Of a DNA stretch of 64,000 nucleotides, positions 35,961 to 47,526 are shown one piece after another. A program made the translations under genes and the position numbers. A model generated the notes under the pieces. That model was not told the origin of the DNA and ran no database searches. It saw only the letters and a program-made list of their open reading frames with translations. Position 1 is the stretch's first letter, and each line of letters begins with the position of its first letter. Origin of the DNA: Dasypus novemcinctus (Eukaryota; Chordata; Mammalia; Cingulata; Dasypodidae); contig NC_080702.1 of assembly GCF_030445035.2 (NCBI RefSeq), forward strand, positions 10,982,029 to 11,046,028. Reading direction: 5' to 3'.

Positions 35961-38045
35961 AGTTATAGAAATATTGCATTCACTCAACCAATATCTCTTT
36001 CTCCTTAAAAACAAAGTGTTTTTTTAGAATTCATTTCAAACTTTTCTGTGTTCAGTCACATAGGATATTTGTAATGAGTAATGAAGATATTTTATGTCTT
36101 CGAAAAATGTTTTTACTAAATAAGTTCAAGTTAAATGGTATGTTGTGTGGAATTAATAATTTTCCTTGTATTCTGTCATGGAAAAAGCCTGAATAATCCT
36201 ATTGCTCTCTTAGTTTGCTCATGAATGTTTACTCTGAAGACTTTAATGATTCATAATGAATGGGGATATGTTCATCATGGAAATAAATGCGTGTGGAATA
36301 GTAAGCCAGATACTTGGGAGCTCAACACAGGAGAGGACATCAGGTAGGGTCTGACTTGCAGGGGCAAAGGGAAGACTAATAGTAGTTAATTTTGCATAAA
36401 ATTCACCAGAAGAAAATCAACTTTTAAAGGAAATATTTACTTTTGGAATATAAATGAAATCTTTGAAGCTTTCTACTTGGAGACAGTGGGGGTGGGGAAT
36501 GAAAAAGCTAATGATGAGGAAATTGCAGTGTATTTCCATTTTTGGAATGACAAATTTGAGGTGCAGTTGATGACAAGTTGTCTCAGTTATAAGTGCCCCT
36601 TACTCACATTAATGCTAAGAAGAAGAATAGAACCACATGTGCTATGGCAGTTACTATTAATGGAGAATTCAAAATTTGAGAGAGATTTATGCAGAGAGTG
36701 AGGATGAGATCACAGGTAGGGGGATTAGGGTTATAAATTCAGGAAATTTTACTAAGTCATCTCACTGAACATTTAACAGGGTTGAGCAGGAATATTATAT
36801 GTTCCATGGATCTAGCACAGGATTTCTCTATCAGTGTTGCTAGTTGTACTTAAGGCATCACTACGGACCCTTGAAGAGTACATGGTGATATGCCTTGTCC
36901 TGATGAGTCTATGAAGAAGTACGAGGTGCTGGCAATTACTATCCCCACATCATTTCAGGTATTCATAAGGTGAGGCTCACCCAGAAGTATTAATAATAAG
37001 ATAGATACAGCAGGAAGTTAGCAAAGTTAACTTTCATTTAATACTAGGAGAGCCAATCATATCTCTTGGGTTTGAAAAGACCTGGCTCTCCTTACTTCAC
37101 TACTATATTGTTGAAATGAATTTAGTGAATAAAATGGAGATATGGGGATCTACAAAGGTCAGAGGGAAGAAATAAGATTTATCAAGAAAACGTCATGCCT
37201 AGGATTGGAGTTATCACAGAAGATCCATTTAAATAAAGAGGGTCTCTAATGTTATAGCTACTGTTGTTCAATGTTATTCAAATTAATTAAAATATTATTT
37301 TCAAAATAATTTAAATGAAGATATTCTGCTGAAATTCAAAAAATATGTATTTTGGAATTTCATTCCAACATAAAATAATTGGAATTACATTGGAAATAAG
37401 TTAAATATTAATTATCATTACCAGAAATTACATTCAGGAGAATTCAAAAGTTTTACTTTCAACCATATTTTTAGGCATCTCTTCATTCATTCATTGGACA
37501 ATGATATCAACTATCTAATAGTTGGCTTGAGCTGTTTCAGACTGTCTTGGGAAAAGCAAAGAGGTGTAAAATGAGGGATATAACTTGTACAGACTGCTTA
37601 ATGTATTTTTGAGAGAGCACCGTGAGCTTGGTTGCTGTGAAATCACCAGCTATTGTGAAGAAACAGACATACAACTTAATCAAATCAAATATTTAAAAAC
37701 AAAGGTTTTGGGAGTGTATCATATTAATGAACTATTTTATTTTTCAGCAGGATTGAGGGAAGGCTTCTTAGTAATATTAGATTAGAAGAAAGGACTGCAG
37801 CTTCTATAGTATTCTATAATTAATAGCTTACTGGGTAGTGCCATTTCATATATCATACATGGTTTCTTCATTTGTAAGTGAAAATCCTTTCACTTGCTCG
37901 CTTCTTTTACCTGGAAGCACATTTTTCATTCACACAGTGAATGATGGTTGGAATGCAAATGATTCCAGCAAAAGAAATTTAAGTACATAGGGATATAAAA
38001 ATACCAGATACCATTTCATTTTCTAAAATTCAAAGGGTCTTTAGT
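35961..38045. other. No gene recognised (intergenic)
   Basis: About 2.1 kb of AT-rich sequence. Short frames (for example 36477-36701 and 37585-37785) have no recognisable similarity. Confidence 0.4.
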
Positions 38046-38049
38046 CACT

Positions 38050-38820
38050 GAAAAAGAAAGCAGGAAAAACCAACAAAAAACAAATTAAAAAAACAAGCAC
38101 CATGAGCCTCAGCAGAATTGCAGCTCCTACTCTCTGGTTTGTTGGACTTGCACAGGTCAGCTAACAGGGAGGTGAAGATGGTCAACCACCACACCTGGGA
38201 ACCAAGAGTGCCTACAACTCCAAGCAGGAGAATCACATCCATCAATCAAGTGGGATCTAAGCCCCCTCTGAATATAGAGGTGGAGTGGACATCACCATCC
38301 CAGGGTCCACAAGATGGAGGAATAAAATATGGATTAGAGTGAACTTACTGGTATTCTACTATAAAACTATTGTTACTAGTAATGGAAGAAGCAATAGCAT
38401 TGATCTGGAGAAGGTGGCCATGGTAGTTACTGACGGCAGGGAGAGGGAAGAAGAGATGTGATGTGGGGGCATTTTGGGGACTGGGAGTTGTCTTAAATGA
38501 TATTGCAGGGACAGGTGCTGGACATTATATATCCTGCTATAACCCACTGAATGCACTGGGGGAGAGTGTAAACTACAATGTGAACTATAATCCATGCGGT
38601 GCAGCAGTGCTCCCCAAAATGCATTCACTAAATGCAATGGATGTGCTACAATGATGAAAGAGGTTGTTGATGTGGGAGGAGTGGGTTTGTGGGGTGTGGG
38701 TTATGTGGGAACCTTCTATATATATATATTTTACCTATATTTTTCAATGTAACATTTTTTTGTGATCTATGTACCTTTAAAAAAAGACAATTCAATAAAA
38801 AAATTAAAAAATAGAAAATA
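38050..38820 (+). mobile_element. LINE-1 3'-UTR copy (sense), 0.77 kb
   Basis: Runs in order: 'catgagcctcagcagaattg', 'ggacttgcacaggtcagctaac', 'gtgaagatggtcaaccaccac', 'gatctaagccccctctgaat', 'atcaccatcccagggtccac', 'gtgaactataatccatgcgg', 'gaaagaggttgttgatgtgg', a G-rich tract (about 38672-38705), 'gggaaccttctatatata', 'atgtaacattttttt' and an A-rich tail with 'tcaataaaaaaattaaaaaa'. It is the mirror image of the left part of the 47.5 and 52.7 kb copies. The frames within it are fortuitous. Confidence 0.85.
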
Positions 38821-38824
38821 AGAC

Positions 38825-39470
38825 AAGCACTAGGGGAAGGAAGAGGAAATATAGATAAATGGTAGAATGAAAATCAATTTTGTCATGGATTCAGAAGAAA
38901 TGCATCCAAGCTTTCTACTTCTCAGTAAACATATGCCTTTGAGCAGGTCATATAAGCTCTCAGAAGTTGTTTTTTAGTTAATAATAGTTGCATCCAATTT
39001 AATTAACCATGTAATCTTAGAAATATTTCCCACAATTCTTGATTATGAGAGATGTTTTTCCATAATAGAAACTTTCTTAAAATACCAGTTTTAGTTGGAA
39101 TTATTTGAATTTCCTCCTTCCTATAACTAGAAAAATCTGTTAATATAAAGGGATAACTTTGATGGATTGGAAAGAAGCAATGGTCTCAAGTGTTTCTCAT
39201 AGCACATGATGGTGTTTGTTAATATGGCCATTGTTCTTTATTTTGAAGACCATTAGAAGAAAACTAAGAAGTGAAATGGGTACACTGCACACATTAGGAA
39301 AATGGATACAGGCATGTTATTAGCTCTAAGGATATATACTTATACCAGTTTAACATAGGACACTTTTATGAGAGGTGACATTGTTACTCACTTGACCTTA
39401 TATAATATGTCATCTTTCTCAGCTGTGCCTTAGCATTCTGGAAACTGTTTTGCAAATGAGGATTTTGAGG
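38825..39470. other. 5' flank of OR pseudogene
   Basis: AT-rich sequence. No clear exon or regulatory element recognised. Confidence 0.4.
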
Positions 39471-40433
39471 AGTGTCAGTGAAAGCAAGCCTGACAGGTTT
39501 CATCTGTTGGGGTTTCTGATCCTCCTCAGTTACAGAAGGTTCTATTTATAGTTATTTTGGTTATTTACTAACCGTTTTGGGTAACACTACCATCATACTA
39601 ATATCTCACCTGGAGCCCAAATTTCACACGCCAACGTATTACTTCCCTTCTCATCTCTCCTTCCTGGACCTATGCTTCACCAGCAGTGTGAATCCCCAGC
39701 TCCTGGTAAACTTGTGGGATTCCATGACATCCATTACCAATGGTGTCTTCATTGCTCAACTCTACGCCTCCCATGCACTGGGTGCCACAGGGTGTGTTTT
39801 GATCACGGTGATGCCCTACAATTGCTAAGTTGCTCTCTGCTGTCCCCTCCATTACACTGTCTTTATGCATCCCTGTTTCTGGATGGCTCTGGCTCCTACA
39901 GTGTGGCTCAGTGGGGTTGCCACCAGCCTGATACAGTGTACTCTTACTCTTCAGCTGCCTTTCTGTGGTCATTGCCAAGTGGACCATTTCATCTGTGAGG
40001 TCCGTGTGCTCATCAAGTTGGCTTGCATGGACGCCAGTTTCAATGAGGTTGAGGATTTTGTGGCTAGTGTCCTCTTCCTTGTAGTACCTGTCTCCTTCAT
40101 CCTGGTCTCTCATGCCTACATTGCCCAGGCTGTCTTGAAGATCAAGTCAAGCACTGGGAGACAGAAGGCATTTGGGACCTGCTCTTCCCACCTGTTGGTG
40201 GTCATCATCTTCAGTGGAACTTCATCTTCATATATCTGCAGCCATCCAAGAGTAAATACAAAGACCAGGGTAAGTTTGTTTCCCTCCTCTACACTGTGGT
40301 GACCCCTATGTTGAACCCTCTTATTTATACTCTGAGCAACAAAGAGTTTAAAGGGAGTCTTAAGAAAGTTCTAGGGAATTCTTCGTATCAATTTTACATG
40401 ACTCTCAAAGAATTCCTAAAAGTGATAATGTGA
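39471..40433 (+). pseudogene. Olfactory receptor pseudogene, OR2G-like
   Basis: Close relative of the 23.8 kb remnant and of OR2G by recall. The N-terminal part (39471-39576) is in two frames and lacks a usable ATG. From 39577 the sense frame reads GNTTIILISHLEPKFHTP, 'FLDLCFTSSVNPQLLVNLW' and 'LYASHALGATGCVL', then stops at 39826-39828, within what should be the DRY motif (read as N-C-stop). The next frame segment (39865-40220) carries 'LTLQLPFCGHCQVDHFICEV', 'LIKLACMDASFNE', '[20 protein letters not shown]' and '[13 protein letters not shown]'. A base loss near 40222 shifts TM6/TM7, whose remnant [18 protein letters not shown] runs to a TGA at 40431-40433. The TM7 NP..Y is therefore intact but out of frame. 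Same strand and similar sequence to the 23.8 kb locus suggest a local duplication. Confidence 0.92.
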
Positions 40434-40604
40434 TGAAGACCTTCCAGAAGGACCACACTTTGGCCATTTTATTACATTTTCTTTTAATTAGTTGCTTACT
40501 CAATTTTCAACATTCTAAAAATACTATGGACTATATGCACCTGGTCCTGACTTTCCTATGACCCAGCAGCAGCATATGGTAAAATGTTTACTCAACCTCT
40601 GTTT
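40434..40604. other. Short spacer between OR remnant and SINE
   Basis: AT-rich; nothing recognised. Confidence 0.4.
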
Positions 40605-40986
40605 CAGTCTTTTTTTTTTAAAGATTTATTTATTTATTTAATTCCCCCCTCCCCCCCATTGTCTGTTCTCTATGTCTATTTGCTGCATCTTGTTTCTTTG
40701 TCCGCTTCTGTTGTTGTCAGCGGCACGGGAAGTGTGGGCGGCGCCATTCCTGGGCAGGCTGCACTTTCTTTCGCACTGGGCAGCTCTCCTCATGGGCTCA
40801 CTCCTTGCGTGTGGGGCTCCCCTACGTGGGGGACACCCCTGCCCGGCAGGGCACTCCTTATGCGCATCAGCACTGCATGTGGGCCAGCTCCACATGGGTC
40901 AAGGAGGCCTGGGGTTTGAACCGCAGACCTCCCATGTGGTAGACAGATGCCCTAACCAATGGGCCAAGTCCGTTTCCCAGTCTTTT
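40605..40986 (-). mobile_element. DAS-type tRNA-derived SINE, full length with TSD
   Basis: Reverse orientation, flanked by cagtctttt at 40605-40613 and 40978-40986. Tail 'aaagatttatttatttattt', C-rich tract, and a body shorter than in other copies: the 'tttttgttgcatcatcttgttgtg' section is missing between 'cacgggaa' and 'gcgccattcctgggcagg'. The tRNA-like head has a B-box-like 'gggtttgaaccgcagacctcc' at about 40911-40931. Confidence 0.92.
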
Positions 40987-41066
40987 CTGTATTATTTAAG
41001 TAGCTGTATTATTTAAGTAGCTGTATTATTTAAGTAGCAAGACTTAAGACTGTATTATTTAAGTAG
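40987..41066 (+). repeat. Minisatellite, 17-bp unit x 3 + 1
   Basis: The unit ctgtattatttaagtag occurs three times head to tail at 40987-41037 and a fourth time at 41050-41066 after a 12-bp spacer. The array begins directly at the end of the SINE's right target-site duplication. Confidence 0.93.
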
Positions 41067-41262
41067 CAAATATGAGATTCCTTTTATACACTAAACCCTT
41101 TACAAGATTAAGATGAACATGCAAACATTCAAAGCATTCATAAGGCCATTTGTCCTGTCCATCGTTAATTTATAACCATGCAGTAGTTCAGTCTTGCAGC
41201 CTCCCCATAGCTATAGATGTGCAAGTAGCTAATTCTATCCAAAGTTTGAGCTGGATGTAGCT
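41067..41262. other. AT-rich spacer
   Basis: Between the minisatellite and the next SINE; nothing recognised. Confidence 0.4.
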
Positions 41263-41722
41263 AGGATGACTGCATCTTTTTTTTTTTAAGCTTTTTTAAA
41301 AAAAAGATTTATTTATTTATTTCTCTACCCCCCCCCCCCCCAGTTGTCTGTTCTCTGTGTCCATTTGCTGCATGTTCTTTGGTGACCACTTCTATCCATA
41401 TCAGCAGCACGGGAATCTGTGTTTCTTTTTGTTGCATCATCTTGTTGTGTCAACTCTCTGTGTGTGCAGCGCCATTTCTGGGCAGGCTGAACTTTTTTTC
41501 ACGCTGGGCGGCTCTCCTTATGGGGTGCACTCCTTGCATGTGGGGCTCCTCTACGCGGGGACACCCCTCCGAGGCACGGCACTCCTTGCGCGCATCAGCA
41601 CTGCGCATGGGCCAGCTCTACACGGGCCAAGGGGGCTGGGGGTTTGAACTGTGGACCTCCCATGTGGTAGACAGATGCCCTAACCACTGGGTCAAGTTCG
41701 CTTTGCAGGATGGCTGCATCTT
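41263..41722 (-). mobile_element. DAS-type tRNA-derived SINE, full length with TSD
   Basis: Reverse orientation, flanked by aggatgactgcatctt at 41263-41278 and its one-mismatch copy at 41707-41722 (g for a at position 7). There is a long poly-T/A tail, a C run of about 13, the body with 'gttgtctgttctctgtgtcc', and the tRNA-like head at the right. The mismatch in the duplication and CpG losses suggest it is not very recent. Confidence 0.92.
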
Positions 41723-43130
41723 AAACAAACTGTCATGAAGAGAAAGAAGTTTTATTTCACCCTGTATTCCATCCACTTAGAACCTGGTAGAGATGTGTAG
41801 AGGGGCAAAAACACCATGAGAAGTAAAGCCATACATTAAAAATGGTAACAAAGCAGCTGGAGGGAGCCCAGTTCTCTAATTGTATAGTTGTATATATATA
41901 GTTGAATCAATGAACCAGTTCTAATCACCTAACTATGAATTCTATTTCCTGAGACAAATCACAACTCTATTGTATTTTGTGTCCTGAAAACACATATAAT
42001 TAATATTTATTATTGCTATTATAACCTATATTTTGTATATAAAACATATTCTCTTCATTTTGAATTTTATTTTCTGGATAAAATCTGAATCAAAGATTTT
42101 CCCCTTTTTACTATTGAACACTGATAATCATTTCTCATGATTTTACTCTAAGTAGTCTTTTAATGTGCATTCCTTTTATGATAATGAAGAACTTTTGCAT
42201 ATTGATTTTGGGAAATTTTTGCAAATATATGAGTCTACATTCTACTTTTTTGCATGATAGCAAGAACTGGGTTATATAGACTATTGTAGGCAACAATGGT
42301 GGGTTCAAACATCCATCAAAATAAAGAAACATTTTAGTGAGCTGAGAAAGAATTTTCTCCTCTCACTAGAGTGGGAAGGTCTTGCTGGCCCAAGTTCATT
42401 AATCATTTCATTAAAAAGTAAGCAAGCCAAGGAATGACTGACCCATCACTTAGGACTTCTAAGAAGCAGAGAAAGTTGTTGTCCCAGAGAGACCAGAAGG
42501 ATGTGGAAATTTAAGTCAACCTAAGAAGAGTTTTTAAGAATCATATATGTAGAGAGATTAGCATGTTTTATAGCTGAAGTAAATTAAAAATTAATTACAA
42601 AATAAAAGGTAGCACGGCTAGACAAAAGATTTATAATTCAGATGAGAAGACAGAAAATGGTCTGAATTGTTAAGTAATGAAGGGTCCTACATGTCAGACA
42701 AGGAGTTGGATCAGTATGAAATGGGAAGCAGAAATCTTGGGGTAATTAAGTAGATTTGTATTTTAGAAGCATGAGCTAGGTTAATGTTTTCATTCATCAA
42801 ACTTGCTCTTCTCCTGTCACTGTCTGGGCAGGGGACAGTAGCAGAGTAACTTCCTTTCCCTGGCATCACGAGATTACCCACATCTGGTGTCAGGCCTAAA
42901 CTTTGGGAAATTAATTGACATGAGGGTTGCTGATAAATGATTTCCCTATTTCTCTTGGATGCATGTTGTGAAGAAAGAAGAGGGAATAATTTAAGGACAA
43001 TCCATCAATTATGATAATACATGTTTGTTAAAAATGTCAAATGCCAAATTCCTTGAAGGAATTTTTAAAAAATGCTCTATGGTGATTTTTATTCCCAATC
43101 AATATTACCACAAACCACTCTGTTGTATCT
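41723..43130. other. No gene recognised (intergenic)
   Basis: About 1.4 kb of AT-rich sequence with short chance frames only. Confidence 0.4.
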
Positions 43131-43134
43131 CATA

Positions 43135-43715
43135 TTAGGGAATGTATTAGTCAGCCAAAGGGGTGCTGATGCGAAGTACCAGAAATCTGTTGGCTTTCAT
43201 AAAGGGTATTTATTTGGGGTAGAAGCTCACAATCACAAGGCCCTAAAGAGTTCAACTCAAGGTACCATAAGAGGTACTTTCTCACCCAAAGTCATTTGCC
43301 ACATACTGAAGCAAGATGGTGAGTGATGTCTGTGAGGGTTGAGCCTTCCTTCTTCCTCATCAGACTCTGTGATCCCAACTTCTTTCTTTCTCAGCCATAG
43401 GCTGGTATAAGCCTCATCTCTCCCTCTGGGGCTTGTTTCTTTCCCACAGCAGGTGCTCTAGTCTCTTCACAAGGTCAGCTGTAGACTATCAGGCTCATCT
43501 TTCTTCCTGGGGCCTCTGCCTGTCTATTGCACTGCCTCTCTTCCTCTGTCATGTCTTTTTCTATGTGTCTGCCCACCAAGCAGGTGGGGATTTGACACCC
43601 TACTGAATCAAGCCCTAACTTTAATTTAATCAAGTAAATGTAACCTTTTACAGTTTACAAACATAAACTATATCTCTTTTTGAAATTCATAAATAATATC
43701 AAAATGCTACAGGCA
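43135..43715. repeat. Unclassified interspersed repeat
   Basis: Starts 'gggaatgtattagtcagccaaaggggtgctgatgc', continues with 'ataaagggtatttatttgg', 'gaagcaagatggtgagtgatgtctg', a C/T-rich middle, 'cccaccaagcaggtgggg' (a small palindrome-like word) and 'gaattcataaataatatcaaaatgctaca'. From memory this plan is common in xenarthran genomes. The class (LTR or DNA transposon) is unresolved: the ends (tgta... / ...tgctaca) could be short inverted termini, but are too short to rely on. Confidence 0.5.
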
Positions 43716-45085
43716 GTATAAAAATAACAAACAGGCTATGTCTTCAGAACTGAGAAATTTCAAGGATGGCTAAACCAATATAGGGGTTATGTAAGGACCT
43801 GGATATTGAAGGAGGTATAGAATTTAGACTTATAAAAAGTCTCTTATTTCAACATGTCAGCTAATGTTGATGTAGTGAAAAGGACAACTGACTCAGAAAA
43901 GATGCCTTGGGTTTTAATCCTAATACTTCTTATAACAAGTACAAATCCCTACACTTATTTTTGACTCATTTTAACCTTTATTTAATGAGATAACTGCATC
44001 AGAATATAAGATATCTTCTTTCTGCTTAAAACTTGCAACTACCATTGGAGGTGTGAGAATTGTTGAGAAATATTTAGGTGTTATTTGTAATTTTGGGGAC
44101 ATCTTATGAAGGATAAAAATGATAAACTTATCGATGGCCACATTGATGAAGGGACTAATTTTCTACCTTGCAGAAATTGGGCTGATGATGATGCCATTTA
44201 CTTTAGAAGAAATGTAACAGTGAAAGCAAGGGCTTAGATTTGAACAAAGTTCATTTGGGGTGCTTCTTCAAGTGGAGATGACCATTTGAAAGTTGAATAT
44301 GAGGATATGGCCCTCACTAGATTAATCCACTCATAATAAATGCAGTTATTAGCAGATGGGCTCACTTAAGGAGAAATTAAATTGTGGTGAGATATGAGGA
44401 TGCTGAATTGATGTTTGCATAATCCAACATTTAAATGTTTGGAGAAGAAGAATAAGATTACAAAAGAGCCAGTAAGTCTAAACATACCTTTAGATGATTT
44501 TACTGTGAAATTTCTTTGCACTAAGAAACAAAGACATGGCTAGTTATAGGGAGTTATATGATGTAGATAATCCAAGTTGCAGAAGGAAGGATTAGCTTTA
44601 AAGGGGATGAGAGAGATGTTCTTTTTTGTAGCTGAAGGGAAGGAGGAAGATGGCAACACAGACAAACTGTTTATTTTTTATGTTGGGAAGTCTGATGGCT
44701 TCCTTTTCAAAGTAGGAATTTCCAGAATGATACTATATCAAAAAAAGAAATACTCCACATTAGGGAAATATGCATATCCATTCTCCCTCATTGGTCCCCT
44801 TGGGTTAGTTACTTCCTCTGCTAATTGCCTGCTGGGGACACAGTTCACCCCAGAAGATTTAGTAAATGTGAATAAACATGAGCTTGCCATAAAAGGATCC
44901 TGCCCTCTTTGGATCCCCCTCTCTCCCAAATCTCGTTATGACTAAAACAGTTTCTTCAACCTTTGCTCTGGCGAGAAACATGAGTCTTCAACAGACATTG
45001 TCCTAACACTAAGTTGTCTGGTGGGTCAGGACCAGGTTTGACACAGAAACAAAAAGCTAAGAAAATGCTATATAATGAGCTTTCT
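43716..45085. other. No gene recognised (intergenic)
   Basis: About 1.4 kb. A 122-codon frame at 44577-44945 has no recognisable similarity and no supporting context, so I do not call it a gene. Confidence 0.4.
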
Positions 45086-45094
45086 GAAGATGTG

Positions 45095-45296
45095 GAAAAT
45101 GCCAACACATTTATATAGCCTTGGTAGTAAGACTTCAGTGGTGCTCAGAGATGTACTCAGCAAATGCAATGAATGTCTCCTGATAATGGAGGAGGTTGTT
45201 GTTATGGGGGAAGGAGTGGGGTGAGGGGGGTGGGGGTATATGGGGACCTCATATTTTTTTAATGTAACATTAAAAAATAAAGACAAAAAATAAAAA
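45095..45296 (+). mobile_element. LINE-1 3'-UTR copy (sense), short
   Basis: Contains 'gtggtgctcagagatgtactcagcaaatgcaatgaatg', 'ggaggaggttgttgttatgg', a G-rich tract (about 45207-45238), 'ggggacctcatattttttt', 'atgtaacattaaaaaataaag' and an A-rich tail. It is followed head to tail by another, longer copy. Confidence 0.82.
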
Positions 45297-46590
45297 ATAA
45301 CAAGGCCTAGAGCAACATTGTGCCTGGGAATTTCCTCCTGTCAGCCTTCATGTTACTCAAATGTGGCCAGTCTCGAAGCCAAACTCAGCATGTAAATGCA
45401 ATGCCTTCCCCCCAGCGTGGGACATGACACCCGGGGATGAGCCTCCCTGGCAACGAGGGACCACTATCAACTACCAACTGATGATGCAACTGGAAAAAGA
45501 CCTTATACGGAAGGTTCAATGCGGATCAGCAGAATATCCATGTCTACATAAAATAACATGACTTTAAAATGCTGTTTGACCTAAAGTAAGGGGGAAATGG
45601 AAAGGAGAAATGAGTTTATATGGCTACGAGTTTCTAAAAAAGAGTCTGGAGGCTGGCAGAAGGATTGCCCTCATGCACAACTGAGCAGAGTCAGAGAGAC
45701 AGATAAAGCAGATACAACCCCCAGATATTGGTTCCTTTGAGGGCTAAAGAGACCCATGGGAGTTATGGTCATGGCCGATGGGGTTAACTACCAGGGCAGA
45801 TGGCCCCTCTTTGGAAATGGTGTTTATGTGTGATGAATCTGGACTCAGATGGGATCTCCCTTCATAAGACTTTCATGCTAATGTGCTGGAGGTGCAGTTA
45901 ATGTTGGGGTTTAAGATATATTTAGGGGATTTGAATCTCTGGACTGACAATGTGATAGCCAGGTCCTGAGCCTCAACAGACTCCAGCACCTACAATCTGA
46001 TTTATTGGACTTACCACACTCAGCTAAGATGGAGTTGAAGAAGGACAACCACCACACCATGGAGCCTAGAGTGATTACAACTGAAAATGGGAGGATTCCA
46101 TCCAGCATCCATGTGGAATCTGAGCCTCCTCTTGACATAGAGGTGCAATGGACACAACCAATCCAATGTCCACATAGAAGAGGTGGCATTGGATTGGGAA
46201 AAGTGGACATGGTGGTCGATGGGTGTGGGGAAAGGCAGGAGGAGATGAGAGGTGGAGGCATCTTTGGGACGTGGAGCTGCCCTGGATGGTGCTTCAGGGG
46301 TAGTCACCGGACATTGTGGATCCTCACAGGGCCCACTGGATGGAATGGAGGAGAGTGTGGGCCATGATGTGGACCATTGTCTATGAGGTGCAGAGGTGCC
46401 CAAAGATGTACTTACCAAATCCAATGGATGTGTCATGATGATGGGAACGAGTGTTGTTGGGGGAGGGAGAGGGGGGGGTGGGGGGTGGGGTTGAATGGGA
46501 CCTCACATATATATTTTTAATGTAATATTATTACAAAGTCAATAAAAAAATAAAATAAAATAAAAAAATAAAATATAAATAAAATAAAAA
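45297..46590 (+). mobile_element. LINE-1 3'-UTR copy (sense), 1.3 kb
   Basis: Longest sense copy. Its first half (45297-45960) carries words seen in reverse at 48.6-48.9 kb and 53.8-54.0 kb: 'aacaaggcctagagc', 'aaatgtggccag', 'ctcagcatgtaaatgcaatg', 'ggacatgacacccggggatgagcc'. It then carries the words shared with 38.05-38.8 kb ('gcctcaacagactccagc', 'aagatggagttgaag', 'gtccacatagaagagg'). The end has a G-rich tract (46457-46494) and a long A/AAAAT tail (46545-46590). No ORF2 part remains. Confidence 0.8.
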
Positions 46591-47525
46591 GTGGATATTT
46601 AGATAAATACCTAGAAATGTACCTTTGTTTACCACGGAAAAGATTTCCCTTCAAAATAAAAAAAGAAGTAAACACCATATTCATCATTTTAACCAAAATC
46701 GGCATATAAAATCTAATACATTTAGGTTTCATTCTAGGTGCAAATGAGGATAGGAAATCTTCCTCATCTTGCCACCGCTGCGCACACACATTTAGATTCT
46801 CTTTATGTACTGCTTCAACAGGTATAAAATAGTTATTGATCTAATAGTCCATCTGGAGATAGAAAACAAAATTGAACAGGTACATAACAAATAATCTAAA
46901 TTTTAAAAAAGAAAGTTAAAAAATGATGTTCTAAGGCTGAAAAAAAGTAAATAATTTTCAAATCAATTTTGAAAATAACAGATGAGAAAAAAATCATTTT
47001 GAAATGTGGAGACTAAAGAAGGTTTTCTGGATGAAACTAATAAAAGCCTTTAAAAATGGATAATATTGGGATGGAATAGGGTAGGAGAAGATCACTTTTA
47101 CTTGTGGGGCGTATTATAATGACTGGAAGAAAAGGAAACGAGTTTGAGGAAGGAAGATGTATAAAATTCAACATATAGCATACATGTTCATACAATAATA
47201 GAAGTGTTATCAAAAATGAAAGTTTTAAAAGTATATTTTGAATCAATGTTATTTAAAACAACTGGTTTCAAGTCATTCATATTCATCATAAAACAAAAAT
47301 ATATTAAACAGAATACACAACTTAACAAAAGTTACAAGTAAATTCTCCTTAGAAATATATCATTTGTTTTAAAAAGATTATTGGTGAATCCTTTTAAACT
47401 TCTAAAGTTCAATATGACAAAAATTTTAAGCTACAATGACAAACGCGTATTTGAAAGGTGAAGCACATTTGAAGTCATTTGATCTATTGGGAGAACTGAC
47501 TATTGGATGATTCACTTGTCTTTTT
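46591..47525. other. No gene recognised (intergenic)
   Basis: AT-rich sequence. A CG-containing patch at about 46770-46790 is isolated. Nothing recognised. Confidence 0.4.
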
Positions 47526-47526
47526 T

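Noticed and set aside
44577-44945. 122-codon plus frame in intergenic sequence
   Set aside because: No homology recognised, ordinary AT-rich composition, no splice or promoter context.
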